DNA of 24,684 bases from Anaerolinea thermophila. Its GTDB lineage: Bacteria > Chloroflexota > Anaerolineae > Anaerolineales > Villigracilaceae. Position 1 is the stretch's first letter. Each line of letters starts with the position of its first letter. Both the position numbers and the translations under genes were made by a program. The notes beneath the pieces are model-generated. The model was not told the origin of the DNA, did not search any database, and was given only the letters and a program-made list of their open reading frames with translations. The stretch is taken from positions 1 through 24,684 of the forward strand of contig DZBA01000008.1 in NCBI GenBank assembly GCA_022729775.1, read 5' to 3'. Of the stretch, positions 7,001-14,517 are shown in pieces.

Positions 7001-7859
7001 TCAAATTGACGAAAAGGGGCAATTGATATTTGTAGACGCGAACCAATCTGCCAACGAAACCCTTGGGGTGGATAACAGCGCTTTCATCGGTAAAACGCTT
7101 GAAAAAGCCTTTCCCCATTTGGTGCGTACTGAACTGCCGCAGATGTATCGGCGCGCGGCAATTCAAGGCATTCAATACAACGCGCCGCGTTTCAATTATA
7201 AAGACAGCCGACTTTCCGCCATATTTGAAATTCATGCAATTCAGATTGCGGCGGGGCGTGTTGCTGTTTTCTTCCGAAACATCAGCGATATCGAAGCCGC
7301 GTATGACGCCACGATTGTCGGCTGGTCGCGCGCAATGGATTTGCGCGACCAAGAAACCGAAGCCCACACTGAGCGGGTGACAAACATGACTGTGGATTTG
7401 GCGCGCGCGATGGGGCTGACTGAAACTGAATTGATATATGTCCGCTGGGGCGCGCTGCTTCATGATATGGGAAAAATCGGCATCCCCGATGAAATTTTAC
7501 GCAAGCCGGGAAAATTGACAGACGAAGAATGGTCAATCATGCGCAGGCATCCTGAATTTGCATACGACATGCTCAACCCGATTCATTTCCTGCGTCCCGC
7601 GCTGGATATTCCCTATTGCCATCATGAGCATTGGGATGGGACAGGTTATCCGCGTGGGTTGAAGGGCGTGCAAATTCCCCTGTCCGCGCGGATATTCTCG
7701 CTGGTAGATGCGTGGGACGCACTGCGTTCAGACCGCCCATATCGCGCGAGCTGGACAGCAGAAAGAACAATCGCGCATATTGACTCTTTGACAGGCACGC
7801 ATTTTGACCCAGTCATTACGCAGGTATTTCTTGACTTTGTGCGGCAGAATACGAAGTAA
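4068..7859 (+). CDS. Multi-PAS/GAF HD-GYP protein, predicted c-di-GMP phosphodiesterase
   Basis: A 1263-residue protein with no signal peptide or membrane helix, so a cytoplasmic sensor. Seven PAS-type segments can be read at about 20-145, 148-265, 444-560, 572-695, 700-822, 830-955 and 960-1072. A GAF domain lies at about 275-435 between PAS2 and PAS3. Several PAS units end in the usual DITERK-type linker. The output domain (about 1085-1255) is HD-GYP: HDMGKIGIPD with H1132 and D1133, then HHEHWDGTGYP at 1185-1195 and DAWDAL. Proteins with this full signature hydrolyse cyclic di-GMP. AAGGG precedes the ATG at good spacing. It is transcribed alone between a repeat-rich spacer and a terminator. 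The sensed ligands cannot be told from sequence. Confidence 0.93.
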   Translation: MKKYTQKITPIEKQAGMQEEKDILFSSIVGLAHDAIVVVGEDQNIIMLNQGAERIFGYVASEAVGQPLDILIPSTVSDAHRKYVKKFAEMDEPARYMHQRREILGRRKNGETFPAEASIVKVSDGEQNVFAAILRDVSFRRDTDAWQVTFSHAIEQAGDIVFITNQKGIIEYVNPAFEKVTGYGREDVIGKTPRILKSGMMSDEYYQDVWKTILSGDIVRAEVLDRDKSGELFYYDQTISPLKDAQGCITHFISTGKDVTQRKRTEQEVHLLLRLTQAIAESESFDAALHATLKLVCETMNWDFGEVWIPVRDESHLEIGAPYYSRCENVERFRSASGDFKFTPGSGLPGRVWDLGQPIWIEDITAGTEFSRAAFAAEVGFKTAVGIPVMAGKKVVTILEFFMRKVRPEDMRMMVLSSAISTQLGTAFQRKHSEETLKQSEARLREAQRIAKMGNWELDLVKNQLIWSDEIFRIFEIDKNKFGESYDAFLNLIHPEDREAVNQAYNNSIRTREPYEIVHRLLIPDGRVKYVQEHGETFYAPDGAPVRLVGLVQDITERKLSEFQKEAALNALHENEQHLRMIFETMSEGIALNEIIYDENGEMVDYRVLEVNPAFYSTADYRGKNIIGKLATEVYGMSSEYIREFWRRHKDSNSTIYTEMRSPLGHRFFFVAASPFVNGRFVTSFFDITGRKLAEEALRASEEKFKTILNEAPLGIGLVDSLTGKFESVNPMYAEIIGRSVDELINLDWMTITHPDDIHLNLSKVNKMNSGQSNGFQMEKRYLRPDGSLVWVNLKDVPLKVKAVDHPIHLAMIEDITERKRAEEALRESEEKYRTVADFTYDWEAWRGPDGAYIYVSPACKRITGHAVEEFLADSDLVLKIAHPQDLSKIHHHREDVARNAHEATMLEYEFRIITPDGEARWINHTCLPVYGKSGEFLGRRENNREVTARKQIELELRDSQQRLREIIDVAPFGAHIYQIDEKGQLIFVDANQSANETLGVDNSAFIGKTLEKAFPHLVRTELPQMYRRAAIQGIQYNAPRFNYKDSRLSAIFEIHAIQIAAGRVAVFFRNISDIEAAYDATIVGWSRAMDLRDQETEAHTERVTNMTVDLARAMGLTETELIYVRWGALLHDMGKIGIPDEILRKPGKLTDEEWSIMRRHPEFAYDMLNPIHFLRPALDIPYCHHEHWDGTGYPRGLKGVQIPLSARIFSLVDAWDALRSDRPYRASWTAERTIAHIDSLTGTHFDPVITQVFLDFVRQNTK

Positions 7860-7869
7860 AACGGCGCAA

Positions 7870-7900
7870 AAAAGACGCGGATATTGCATCCGCGTCTTTT
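7870..7900. terminator. Bidirectional terminator between convergent genes
   Basis: A perfect 13-bp stem, AAAAGACGCGGAT (7870-7882) with ATCCGCGTCTTTT (7888-7900), has a 5-base loop and A/T runs on both sides. It lies between the convergent HD-GYP gene and the HAD gene and can end both transcripts. It marks the left edge of the metabolic island. Confidence 0.88.
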
Positions 7901-7917
7901 CAACTTAATTAACCGTC

Positions 7918-8676
7918 TTACCCAAACAACTCGATTAACTGTTTCGCGTGAACAATGCCATCGAAATCTTTGATGTCGCCTTTGCGCATGGTTGCTTTCT
8001 CGCCGTCAGGTTCGCCCAAACAGGAGACGATGACATCGCCTGCCTCAATATCTTCTTCTTCAGTGTACCCATTGAATGTGACGATGGTCTTCAGCCCTGC
8101 CGCTTTCGAGGCTTTGACGCCATTTTTAGAATCTTCCACCACAAAGGCTTCTTCGGGGTTCAATCCCATTTTGCTCAGCGCGAGGTTGTAGATTTCGGGA
8201 TCGGGTTTTTTCTTTTCCACAACATCACCCGCGAGGACAATATCGAATTTAATATCAGAGAGTATCTTCTCGGTGATGGCTTTCGCGGCTTTTTCATTGG
8301 ATGTGGTGCATACACCGATTTTGATTCCCGCGTCCATCAGTTCTTTCATAAAGCGGTGAATTCCGGGGCGCAGGGGCAGTTGTCCGCTTTCGATTAATTC
8401 GACAAAGAGCGCGGTTTTGCGTTTATGCATCTCTTTGACGAGGTTGTCAATCTCTTCTTCGGTCAGCGGCTTGGAAAAACCTTTTGTCTTCCAGTGATGC
8501 TTCATGCGTTCTTTTCCGCCGGCAATTTGGAGCAGCTCATGGTAATACTCCACGCTCCATTCATCGGTGAATCCGAATTCCTTGAAGGTCATGTTGAATG
8601 ATACGCGGTGACCGTCACGCTCGGTGTCAATGATGACGCCGTCCTGGTCAAAGAAGGCAGCTTTTATTTTGGACAT
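7918..8676 (-). CDS. HAD-superfamily sugar-phosphate phosphatase, CbbY-like
   Basis: This 252-residue protein shows the HAD core. The nucleophile motif is FDQDGVIIDTE (D10, D12), the threonine/serine motif is VCTTSNE, the lysine motif is KKKPDPEIY and the acidic motif is VVEDSKNGVKA. The segment TERDGHRVSFN after motif I resembles CbbY/beta-phosphoglucomutase-type proteins, which act on sugar phosphates; a cap of four helices follows. The nearest assignment is a sugar-phosphate phosphatase or mutase, with the substrate unknown. AAGGAG lies 7 bases before the ATG and partly touches the octamer array. It is the last gene of the leftward series and ends at the bidirectional terminator. Confidence 0.82.
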   Translation of the reverse strand: MSKIKAAFFDQDGVIIDTERDGHRVSFNMTFKEFGFTDEWSVEYYHELLQIAGGKERMKHHWKTKGFSKPLTEEEIDNLVKEMHKRKTALFVELIESGQLPLRPGIHRFMKELMDAGIKIGVCTTSNEKAAKAITEKILSDIKFDIVLAGDVVEKKKPDPEIYNLALSKMGLNPEEAFVVEDSKNGVKASKAAGLKTIVTFNGYTEEEDIEAGDVIVSCLGEPDGEKATMRKGDIKDFDGIVHAKQLIELFG

Positions 8677-8686
8677 GGTAACTCCT

Positions 8687-8802
8687 TACAGGTAAACAGG
8701 TGTAAAAGTATACAGGTATAAAAGTACACAGGTAAACACGTAGACAGATATAAATGGAGCGCCTTGTCTACGTGTTTACTTGTTTACCTGTCTACGTATT
8801 TA
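8687..8802. repeat. Octamer array 1 (inverted arms)
   Basis: About eight NGTANACA units run from 8687 to 8750, then TGTNTACN units run from 8764 to 8802, all with an 8-bp period. The arms meet across an 18-bp non-repeat core, and the 15-mers at 8732-8746 and 8765-8779 are perfectly complementary. The array fills the spacer between the aminotransferase and HAD genes, from the stop codon of one to the ribosome site of the other. Confidence 0.9.
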
Positions 8803-9909
8803 TTTCTTCATCCCAAAGAATTCAAGCACTGTATCAACAAAAAGTTCGTTTTCTTCTTTCGAGCCGACAGTCACGCGGAACCAGCCATCGCTGCCGTATT
8901 TCTTACTTTCGCCGCGCAGGATGATGCCCTTGGTCTCAGCATAAGCCAAAACTTCCTTGCCGGTCTTGCCGGTTTCTCCGCAGTCGAAGAGGATATAGTT
9001 CGACTTGGAGGGGAAGACGGTAAAGCCCGGAATCACGCTCAAAGATTCAGAGATGAAAGCCACCGCGTCATTGTTGAACTTGATGCGTTCCGCGAGACCT
9101 TCGGTATCTTCAAATGCCGCCAGCGCCGCCCACATGGGAATCGTACCGACGTTCCACGGTAACAGCGAGCCGGAGATTTGCGCGATGACATCCTTGTCCG
9201 CAATCGCGTAGCCAAAGCGCATCCCCGCGAGACCATACGCTTTGGAAAGCGTGCGGGTGATGATGACGTTCTTGTACTTTTTGGTCAACTGCACCTGCGA
9301 CATGCCCAAGCCGGAATATTCAACATACGCTTCGTCAATGACAAGCGGGATGCCGGTCTCAGCAATGCGGACGAAATCTTTTGTCTCCATGAAGTTGCCG
9401 GTGGGGTTATTTGGGTTGGCAATGGCGATAATTTTTGTTTTATCGGTAATCGCGTTCAAAATCCCGTCCGGGTCAAAGTGCAGCAACTTGTCTTTGTAAA
9501 TCATCGGGACGCTGACCATCTTTGCGCCGAGCAGCGTTCCGCGCAAACCGTAAATGCCAAAGCACGGCGTATGCTGGATGACCTCATCCTGCTGGGGGAT
9601 GATAAACATGCGGAAGACGTTATCGTACACTTCGCTGGAGCCGTTGCCAATCATCACGTTTTCAGGACCGTCTACGTTGTTCATCTCCGCAATTTTGGTG
9701 CGGACAACAAGTCCCTGGTCGGGGTAGCGGTTTGCCATCTTCGCGTATTTGAACATCGCATCCAAAACTTTTTCCGAAGGCGGCAGCGGATTCTCATTTG
9801 ACATCATGCGGTGTAAATTGGGGTTACGCCACGCCAATTCAATGTGACTTGATATGTACATTGGAATGCCCTTGACCCACGGGGCGTAATATTCTTCGAC
9901 TTTTTTCAT
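8800..9909 (-). CDS. HisC-like PLP-dependent aminotransferase (fold type I)
   Basis: A 369-residue protein of the class I/II aminotransferase family, close in layout to histidinol-phosphate aminotransferases. It has the SNENPLPPS start motif, NPNNPTGN, VIDEAYVEY, and the PLP-lysine motif RTLSKAYGLAGMRFGYA with Lys223; a C-terminal arginine-bearing GWFRVTVG segment follows. It should transfer an amino group between an amino (often phosphate-bearing) substrate and an oxo-acid. No histidine genes are nearby, so a role in this catabolic cluster is more likely than histidine synthesis, but the substrate is unknown. AGGAG precedes the ATG. Its stop codon TAA abuts octamer array 1. Confidence 0.85.
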   Translation of the reverse strand: MKKVEEYYAPWVKGIPMYISSHIELAWRNPNLHRMMSNENPLPPSEKVLDAMFKYAKMANRYPDQGLVVRTKIAEMNNVDGPENVMIGNGSSEVYDNVFRMFIIPQQDEVIQHTPCFGIYGLRGTLLGAKMVSVPMIYKDKLLHFDPDGILNAITDKTKIIAIANPNNPTGNFMETKDFVRIAETGIPLVIDEAYVEYSGLGMSQVQLTKKYKNVIITRTLSKAYGLAGMRFGYAIADKDVIAQISGSLLPWNVGTIPMWAALAAFEDTEGLAERIKFNNDAVAFISESLSVIPGFTVFPSKSNYILFDCGETGKTGKEVLAYAETKGIILRGESKKYGSDGWFRVTVGSKEENELFVDTVLEFFGMKK

Positions 9910-9938
9910 TATGTGCTATCTCCTGTTTGTTTGAAAAT

Positions 9939-9999
9939 GTAGATTGTATACAGGTACACACGTATACATGTCTACTTGTTTACTTATCTACCTGCCTAC
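9939..9999. repeat. Octamer array 2 (inverted arms)
   Basis: Units GTATACAG, GTACACAC and GTATACA are followed directly by TGTCTACT, TGTTTACT, TATCTACC and TGCCTACG. The switch point is GTATACATGTCTAC. The stop codon of the aldolase gene (TAG, 9996-9998 on the minus strand) is inside the last unit. Confidence 0.9.
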
Positions 10000-10871
10000 G
10001 CGTGACCAACCGACTCAACCATCTGCATCCAATGGATGACGGCTTTCTTGGTTGCGTCGCGGACAAATTTATCCAGTTTGCCCGGGTCGTATTCTTCGCG
10101 GTGCGCGGAAATATACTCGAACTTTGCGTCAATTAGCACGCGCTTCAATTCGGTTGAGACGTTGAACTTCGCGCCGCCAGCCGCGAGCAATTTCTTAATG
10201 GTATCTTCGGGCAGACCAGTTCCGCCGTGAACGACGAGCGGAGTCTTAATGCCATTGCCGTTTAATATCTGATTGATGGTCGCCATGCGCTCGATGTCAA
10301 TTTTCGGATTTTTGGTCTTGTAAACGCCGTGCGCGGTTCCGATGGCAGGCGCGAAAATATCAATGCCGGTGTGTTCGCAGAATTCAACCGATTGCTGCGG
10401 ATTCGCCAGCTGCGCTTCATCTTCCGCGACTTTGACTTGGTCTTCCACGCCGCTGACCGTTCCCAGCTCGCCTTCGACGGAGATGCCGCCAATCGCGTGA
10501 CAGTAATCCGCAACTTCTTTGGTCTGGCGAATATTTTCCTCGTAGGATTGTTTGGAAGCGTCAATCATGATGTTGGTGTAACCTGCATCCGCGCATTTTT
10601 TGCAGTATTCGACATCGGTGCAGTGATCGAGATGCAGGCAGACCGGCACGGGGGCTTTTTCTGCCAGTGTGCGGAAGATTGCCACCATCATGTCTGTGCC
10701 GAGAAATTGCGAAGGCTTGACGGATGTTTGCACAATCACCGGCGACTTGGTTTCGATGGCGGCGTCAATCACCGCTTCGAATTGCAGCAAGTCTGTGATG
10801 TTGAACGCGCCCACGGCATATTTACCTTTAAGCGCCTCAACCATGATTTCTTTTGCATTTACGATGGACAT
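9996..10871 (-). CDS. Class II (zinc-dependent) sugar-bisphosphate aldolase
   Basis: This 291-residue protein belongs to the class II fructose-/tagatose-bisphosphate aldolase family. The catalytic and metal residues are visible: HLDH (H80, D82, H83), E133 in SVEGELG, H181 in GTAHGVYK and H215 in VHGGTGLP. These enzymes cleave a ketose phosphate reversibly into DHAP and an aldehyde. With a DeoR regulator and a PfkB-fold protein in the island, a catabolic sugar-phosphate role (as for GatY/KbaY/IolJ relatives) is possible, but glycolytic use cannot be excluded. AAGGAG lies 6 bases before the ATG. The TAG stop codon belongs to octamer array 2. The spacer to the upstream kinase-like gene holds a different hairpin. 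Confidence 0.88.
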   Translation of the reverse strand: MSIVNAKEIMVEALKGKYAVGAFNITDLLQFEAVIDAAIETKSPVIVQTSVKPSQFLGTDMMVAIFRTLAEKAPVPVCLHLDHCTDVEYCKKCADAGYTNIMIDASKQSYEENIRQTKEVADYCHAIGGISVEGELGTVSGVEDQVKVAEDEAQLANPQQSVEFCEHTGIDIFAPAIGTAHGVYKTKNPKIDIERMATINQILNGNGIKTPLVVHGGTGLPEDTIKKLLAAGGAKFNVSTELKRVLIDAKFEYISAHREEYDPGKLDKFVRDATKKAVIHWMQMVESVGHA

Positions 10872-10925
10872 TGGTACTCCTTATGTTTATTTGCTTTTTT
10901 AGAATAGTTGATTTCTTGCAAATGA

Positions 10926-10970
10926 AGAATGTAGAATGAAGAATGCAGAATATTCTTCATTCTACATTCT
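10926..10970. repeat. AGAATGTAGAATGAAGAAT hairpin
   Basis: A perfect 19-bp inverted repeat (10926-10944 and 10952-10970) with a 7-base loop is built from GAATGAA/GAATGTA units. It occupies the only spacer of the leftward series that has no octamer array. On the transcribed minus strand no T-run follows, so it is not a standard terminator for the genes around it. Confidence 0.8.
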
Positions 10971-10977
10971 GATTTTT

Positions 10978-11907
10978 TCATTTCTTTCTTGCCGCTTCTT
11001 TCAACCACCCCTCCCAACGGAAATCGGTCACATGCTGGCGGAAACGCCCAAACCACAAATCAGCATATCCTTGAAAATCTTCTTCCAGTTTAGAGATGCA
11101 GGTTTGGGTTGTGCCCCACATCGCCTCATGCAGCTCAGACATGGGCCACATCAAACGCAGGCGGGCGTAATGCTTTGCGGTGACTTCGCTAAAATATTCG
11201 TTGAGGAAAAACCGCGTTTGTTCTTCATTCAAGCGATGATGATGTGAGAAGTTTGCAAGGTCGAAGAAAATATCGCCCATGCCCGCGTATTCCCAATCCA
11301 GCAGGCGCAGTTCGCCAATTTCGCCGGGGACTTCTTCTTCGAGCCAGTTTAAGTTGAGCAGGTCATTGTGGCAGGGCGTTGGCGTGTATGGATTTTTCTC
11401 CAATGCCTTTCGCGCTTCGTTCATTGTTTGCATAATCCAATCCCAATCTTTTGGAAACTTGGCGCCCTTTTGTTTGGATACTTTCGCCAGCATCTCGACG
11501 CGTTTGAAGACGTTGAACTCGCTGTTTAACTTTGGCGCGCGGCGGTGAAACAGGCGCAGTTTTTTGACCACTTGCGCAAGGTAATCTGGCTGAATGATTT
11601 CTTTTGGCGCGATATGCTTTCCATTGATAAAGCGCGTAACCAGATAGCCTTCCGGTTCGATGAAGTACAACACATCTTGCGCAATGCCAAGTTCGCCCGC
11701 GACCTTATTTGCCTGATATTCGACATCGCGCTTGATGCCCAGCAGTTCGGTGTCCGCGCCGGTCAAGCGAATCACATACGATCTGCCGTCCGCTTCTATC
11801 TTAAAATTCAAATTTGTGATTCCACCGCTAAGCGGAATCTTTTTGATGTTTTTTGAATCAGCAAGGAACGGGACTTTGGCAATGGCTTTATCAATCGTAA
11901 GCGTCAC
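10978..11907 (-). CDS. Choline/ethanolamine-kinase-like phosphotransferase
   Basis: This 309-residue protein belongs to the aminoglycoside-phosphotransferase/choline-kinase superfamily. It has a kinase N-lobe with SGGITNLNFKIE (about 27-38), the catalytic loop PCHNDLLNLNWL (H180, D182, N185) and the metal motif LLDWEYAGMGDIFFDLAN (D204, E206). The form resembles LicA-type choline kinases and related small-alcohol kinases. Choline or ethanolamine would fit a methylated-amine cluster; other small hydroxyl substrates are equally possible. The start is GTG with AAGGAG 7 bases upstream, and this ribosome site touches octamer array 3. It lies between the aldolase and dehydrogenase-like genes in the leftward series. 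Confidence 0.78.
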   Translation of the reverse strand: MTLTIDKAIAKVPFLADSKNIKKIPLSGGITNLNFKIEADGRSYVIRLTGADTELLGIKRDVEYQANKVAGELGIAQDVLYFIEPEGYLVTRFINGKHIAPKEIIQPDYLAQVVKKLRLFHRRAPKLNSEFNVFKRVEMLAKVSKQKGAKFPKDWDWIMQTMNEARKALEKNPYTPTPCHNDLLNLNWLEEEVPGEIGELRLLDWEYAGMGDIFFDLANFSHHHRLNEEQTRFFLNEYFSEVTAKHYARLRLMWPMSELHEAMWGTTQTCISKLEEDFQGYADLWFGRFRQHVTDFRWEGWLKEAARKK

Positions 11908-11918
11908 TGTTGGACTCC

Positions 11919-11975
11919 TTATGTACCTGTGTACTTGTTTACCTATATATAAGTAGACAAGTACACAAGTATTAA
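11919..11975. repeat. Octamer array 3 (reverse topology)
   Basis: TATGTACC, TGTGTACT and TGTTTACC come first, then TATATATA, then AGTAGACA and AGTACACA. This arm order is opposite to most arrays in the window. It lies between the dehydrogenase-like gene and the phosphotransferase gene; here the upstream stop codon is outside the array. Confidence 0.88.
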
Positions 11976-11979
11976 TTTT

Positions 11980-14412
11980 TTATGCCTTAATCCGCGCGCC
12001 TTTCGCGTCCCACAAAACGTCTTGGACGACTTCCGCGCCGACCAGTTCACCGAAGCATTCGACGGTTAACTTCGTTCCTTCTTTGGCATATTCCAGCGGA
12101 AGATAGGCGTACGCGATGGATTTCTTAACCGAATATCCAAATCCACCCGAAGCGACCCAACCCACGAGTTTGTCACTCGCGCGAATCGGTTCCTTGCCCA
12201 TGACGACAGTACGGTCATCCGCCAGTGTGAGGGTGCAAAGTTTGCGTTTGATTCCTTCCGATTTTTGTTTGACCAGCGCATCCTTGCCGATGAAATCATC
12301 TTTGTTGAGTTTGACCGCGAAACCGAGTCCCGCTTCATAGGGCGTGTAATCGGGCGAAATCTCGCCGCTCCAATAACGATAGGCTTTTTCGAGGCGCAGC
12401 GAGTCAATGGCTTTGTATCCGCCCGCGACCAAACCTTCGGGCTGCCCGGCTTCCCAGAGCGTATCCCACAATCGCAGACCGTATTCCATCGGGCAGTAGA
12501 ATTCCCAGCCGAGTTCGCCAACGTAAGTCACGCGGCACGCCAAAACTGGCACATCGCCGACATTCATCCGCTTGGCGGTCATGTACGGGAATTTTTCATT
12601 CGACACATTTTCGCTGGCGACCTTTTCTAAAATCGCGCGCGCTTTTGGTCCCCACAAGCCGATGCACGCATAATTCGAGCCGACATCTTCGATGGTGACA
12701 CTGCCGTCATCGGGCATTTGCAGCGACAGCCAGGACATATCATGCTGACCGAACGCCGTCCCCGTGACGATGAAGAATTTATCTTCTGCAAGGCGGGTGA
12801 CGGTGAAGTCACATTCGATTCCGCCGCGCTTGTTGAGCGCCTGCGTATACACCATGTTTCCAACCGGCACATCAATCTGGTTCGCGCACACATAGTTGAG
12901 GAATTTCAACGCGCCCGCGCCTTTGACTTCAAACTTATTGAATGAAGTTTCATCGAAGAGTCCCGCGTTTTCGCGCGTCATCAAATGTTCGTGACCGATG
13001 GCGCGACTCCAGTTGTGGTGCATCCAACCGCGCGGTTCATGTCCATGCGTGGCGCGTTCTTCATATTTCTTAAACCAGTTCGGGCGTTCCCAGCCCATCT
13101 TCTCGCCGAAGGCACAGCCCAAATCGCGCAAGCGGAAGTAAGTGGGTGAGGTGCGCACGTTGCGGCGCGACATTCTTTCTTCACCCGGGTAGTGGATGTC
13201 GTAATACTGCGTGTACGTTTCCAGCGTGCGCGCGGCGACGTAATCGAGGTTGTTGTAGTTCGGTCCAAAGCGGCGGACATCGAGTCGCCACACGTCCCAT
13301 TCGGGATTGCCGTCAATAATCCATTCCGCCATCACCTTGCCGATTCCGCCCGCGCCGGCAAGTCCGTGCGCGCAGAACGCAGCCGCGACCCAGAATCCTT
13401 TAACAGATGTCGGTCCAAGCAAAAATTCACCGTCGGGCGTGAAGCCTTCGGGCCCATTCAGCAGTTTGATAATTTCCGCGTTAGCCACTGCCGGCACGCG
13501 CCGAATCGAATTTTCCATCAATGGCGTAAAGCGATCCCAATCGGGCGGCAATAATTGGAATTTGAAATCATCGGGGATGCCGTTCAAACCAAAGTATGCC
13601 GGGTCGCGCTCATATCCGCCTGTGACCAAGCCGCCGACTTCTTCGCGCCAATAGACCAGCAAATCGGGGTCGCGCAAATTGGGGAAGGTGTTGGTCACGC
13701 CTTCGATGGGTTTGGTCATAATATAAAGATGCGCCATCGGGATGACGGGCAGGTTCAGCCCGACCATTTTTCCGATTTCACGTCCCCACATGCCAGAGGC
13801 GTTGACGACCACCTCGGTTTTGATTGTCCCCTTGTTGGTGACGACTTCATGCACGCGACCATTTTTGAGGTTGATTCCCGTAACCGATGTATTTGTTAGA
13901 ATCTTCGCGCCGCGATTCTTTGCGCCGATGGCAAGCGCGTTGGTGAGTCCTGTTGGGTCAATGCTGCCATCATTGGGCGTGTACGCTGCGCCAAGCACGC
14001 CGGTAATATCCATCAACGGGAACATAGCCTGCGCTTCTTTTGCGCTGATGAGTTCCATCGGCACGCCGAAAGAACGCGCCAAACCGACGAGACGTTTATT
14101 CTCTTCCATGCGTTCAGCGGACGAAGCGAGGCGCAACCCGCCGACTTCGCGCCATGAAGTGTCTTGACCTGTTTCGGCTTTCAGGCTGCGATATAAATCG
14201 GTGCTGTAATGCATCATGCGCGTCAGGTTTGCATCCGAGCGCATCTGACCGACCAAGCCTGCTGAGTGCCATGTCGAGCCTGCGGTGAGTTCGTGCTTCT
14301 CAACGATGACAACATCCTTCCATCCCATTTTTGTCAGGTGATAGGCGATGCTTGCTCCACCTACGCCGCCCCCGATAACGACCACTTGCGCTTGTGTTGG
14401 AAATTCTGACAT
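11980..14412 (-). CDS. Dimethylglycine/sarcosine dehydrogenase-like flavoprotein 1
   Basis: An 810-residue two-part enzyme. Residues 1-400 are a DAO-type FAD domain opening with VVVIGGGVGGASIAYHL, and carrying STWHSAGL with His49 where dimethylglycine and sarcosine dehydrogenases bind FAD covalently. The rest (about 420-800) is a FAO linker plus GcvT-like folate domain, with TYVGELGWEFY, DSLRLEKAYRYW and GKDALVKQKSEGIKRK. Such enzymes oxidatively demethylate N-methylglycines and hand the C1 unit to tetrahydrofolate; electrons usually go to ETF. AGGAGA precedes the ATG. It is read after the CBS gene in the leftward series. A full-length paralogue lies 2.5 kb away on the other strand. Which of the pair takes dimethylglycine and which sarcosine is not readable from sequence. 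Confidence 0.88.
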   Translation of the reverse strand: MSEFPTQAQVVVIGGGVGGASIAYHLTKMGWKDVVIVEKHELTAGSTWHSAGLVGQMRSDANLTRMMHYSTDLYRSLKAETGQDTSWREVGGLRLASSAERMEENKRLVGLARSFGVPMELISAKEAQAMFPLMDITGVLGAAYTPNDGSIDPTGLTNALAIGAKNRGAKILTNTSVTGINLKNGRVHEVVTNKGTIKTEVVVNASGMWGREIGKMVGLNLPVIPMAHLYIMTKPIEGVTNTFPNLRDPDLLVYWREEVGGLVTGGYERDPAYFGLNGIPDDFKFQLLPPDWDRFTPLMENSIRRVPAVANAEIIKLLNGPEGFTPDGEFLLGPTSVKGFWVAAAFCAHGLAGAGGIGKVMAEWIIDGNPEWDVWRLDVRRFGPNYNNLDYVAARTLETYTQYYDIHYPGEERMSRRNVRTSPTYFRLRDLGCAFGEKMGWERPNWFKKYEERATHGHEPRGWMHHNWSRAIGHEHLMTRENAGLFDETSFNKFEVKGAGALKFLNYVCANQIDVPVGNMVYTQALNKRGGIECDFTVTRLAEDKFFIVTGTAFGQHDMSWLSLQMPDDGSVTIEDVGSNYACIGLWGPKARAILEKVASENVSNEKFPYMTAKRMNVGDVPVLACRVTYVGELGWEFYCPMEYGLRLWDTLWEAGQPEGLVAGGYKAIDSLRLEKAYRYWSGEISPDYTPYEAGLGFAVKLNKDDFIGKDALVKQKSEGIKRKLCTLTLADDRTVVMGKEPIRASDKLVGWVASGGFGYSVKKSIAYAYLPLEYAKEGTKLTVECFGELVGAEVVQDVLWDAKGARIKA

Positions 14413-14444
14413 GAGTGAATGTTCTCCTTGATATGTTGTGCAAG

Positions 14445-14517
14445 AAGTACATAAGTAAACAGGTATACATGTCCACTTGTGTACGTGTTTACTTGTCTAC
14501 TTGTCTACTATCTACCT
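14445..14517. repeat. Octamer array 4 (inverted arms)
   Basis: AAGTACAT, AAGTAAAC and AGGTATACA are followed by TGTCCACT, TGTGTACG, TGTTTACT, TGTCTACT and TGTCTACT. The switch point is GTATACATGTCCAC. The stop codon of the CBS gene (TAG, 14512-14514 on the minus strand) lies in the outer unit. Confidence 0.9.

Noticed and set aside
6726..7463. Long minus-strand frame (245 codons) inside the HD-GYP gene, and similar antisense frames at 21694-22554 and 18558-19169
   Set aside because: They are shadows of well-supported genes on the other strand, with compositions unlike proteins and no recognisable domains.
8687..8802. Octamer arrays as CRISPR
   Set aside because: The unit is only 8 bp, with no unique spacers, no 23-40-bp repeats and no cas genes.
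8764..9162. Plus-strand reading frame beginning MSTCLLVYLSTYLF, and similar frames near other arrays
   Set aside because: TGTNTACN arms have few stops and translate into repeated VYLSTCL-like peptides. The frames run out of arrays into the antisense of real genes, so they are artefacts.
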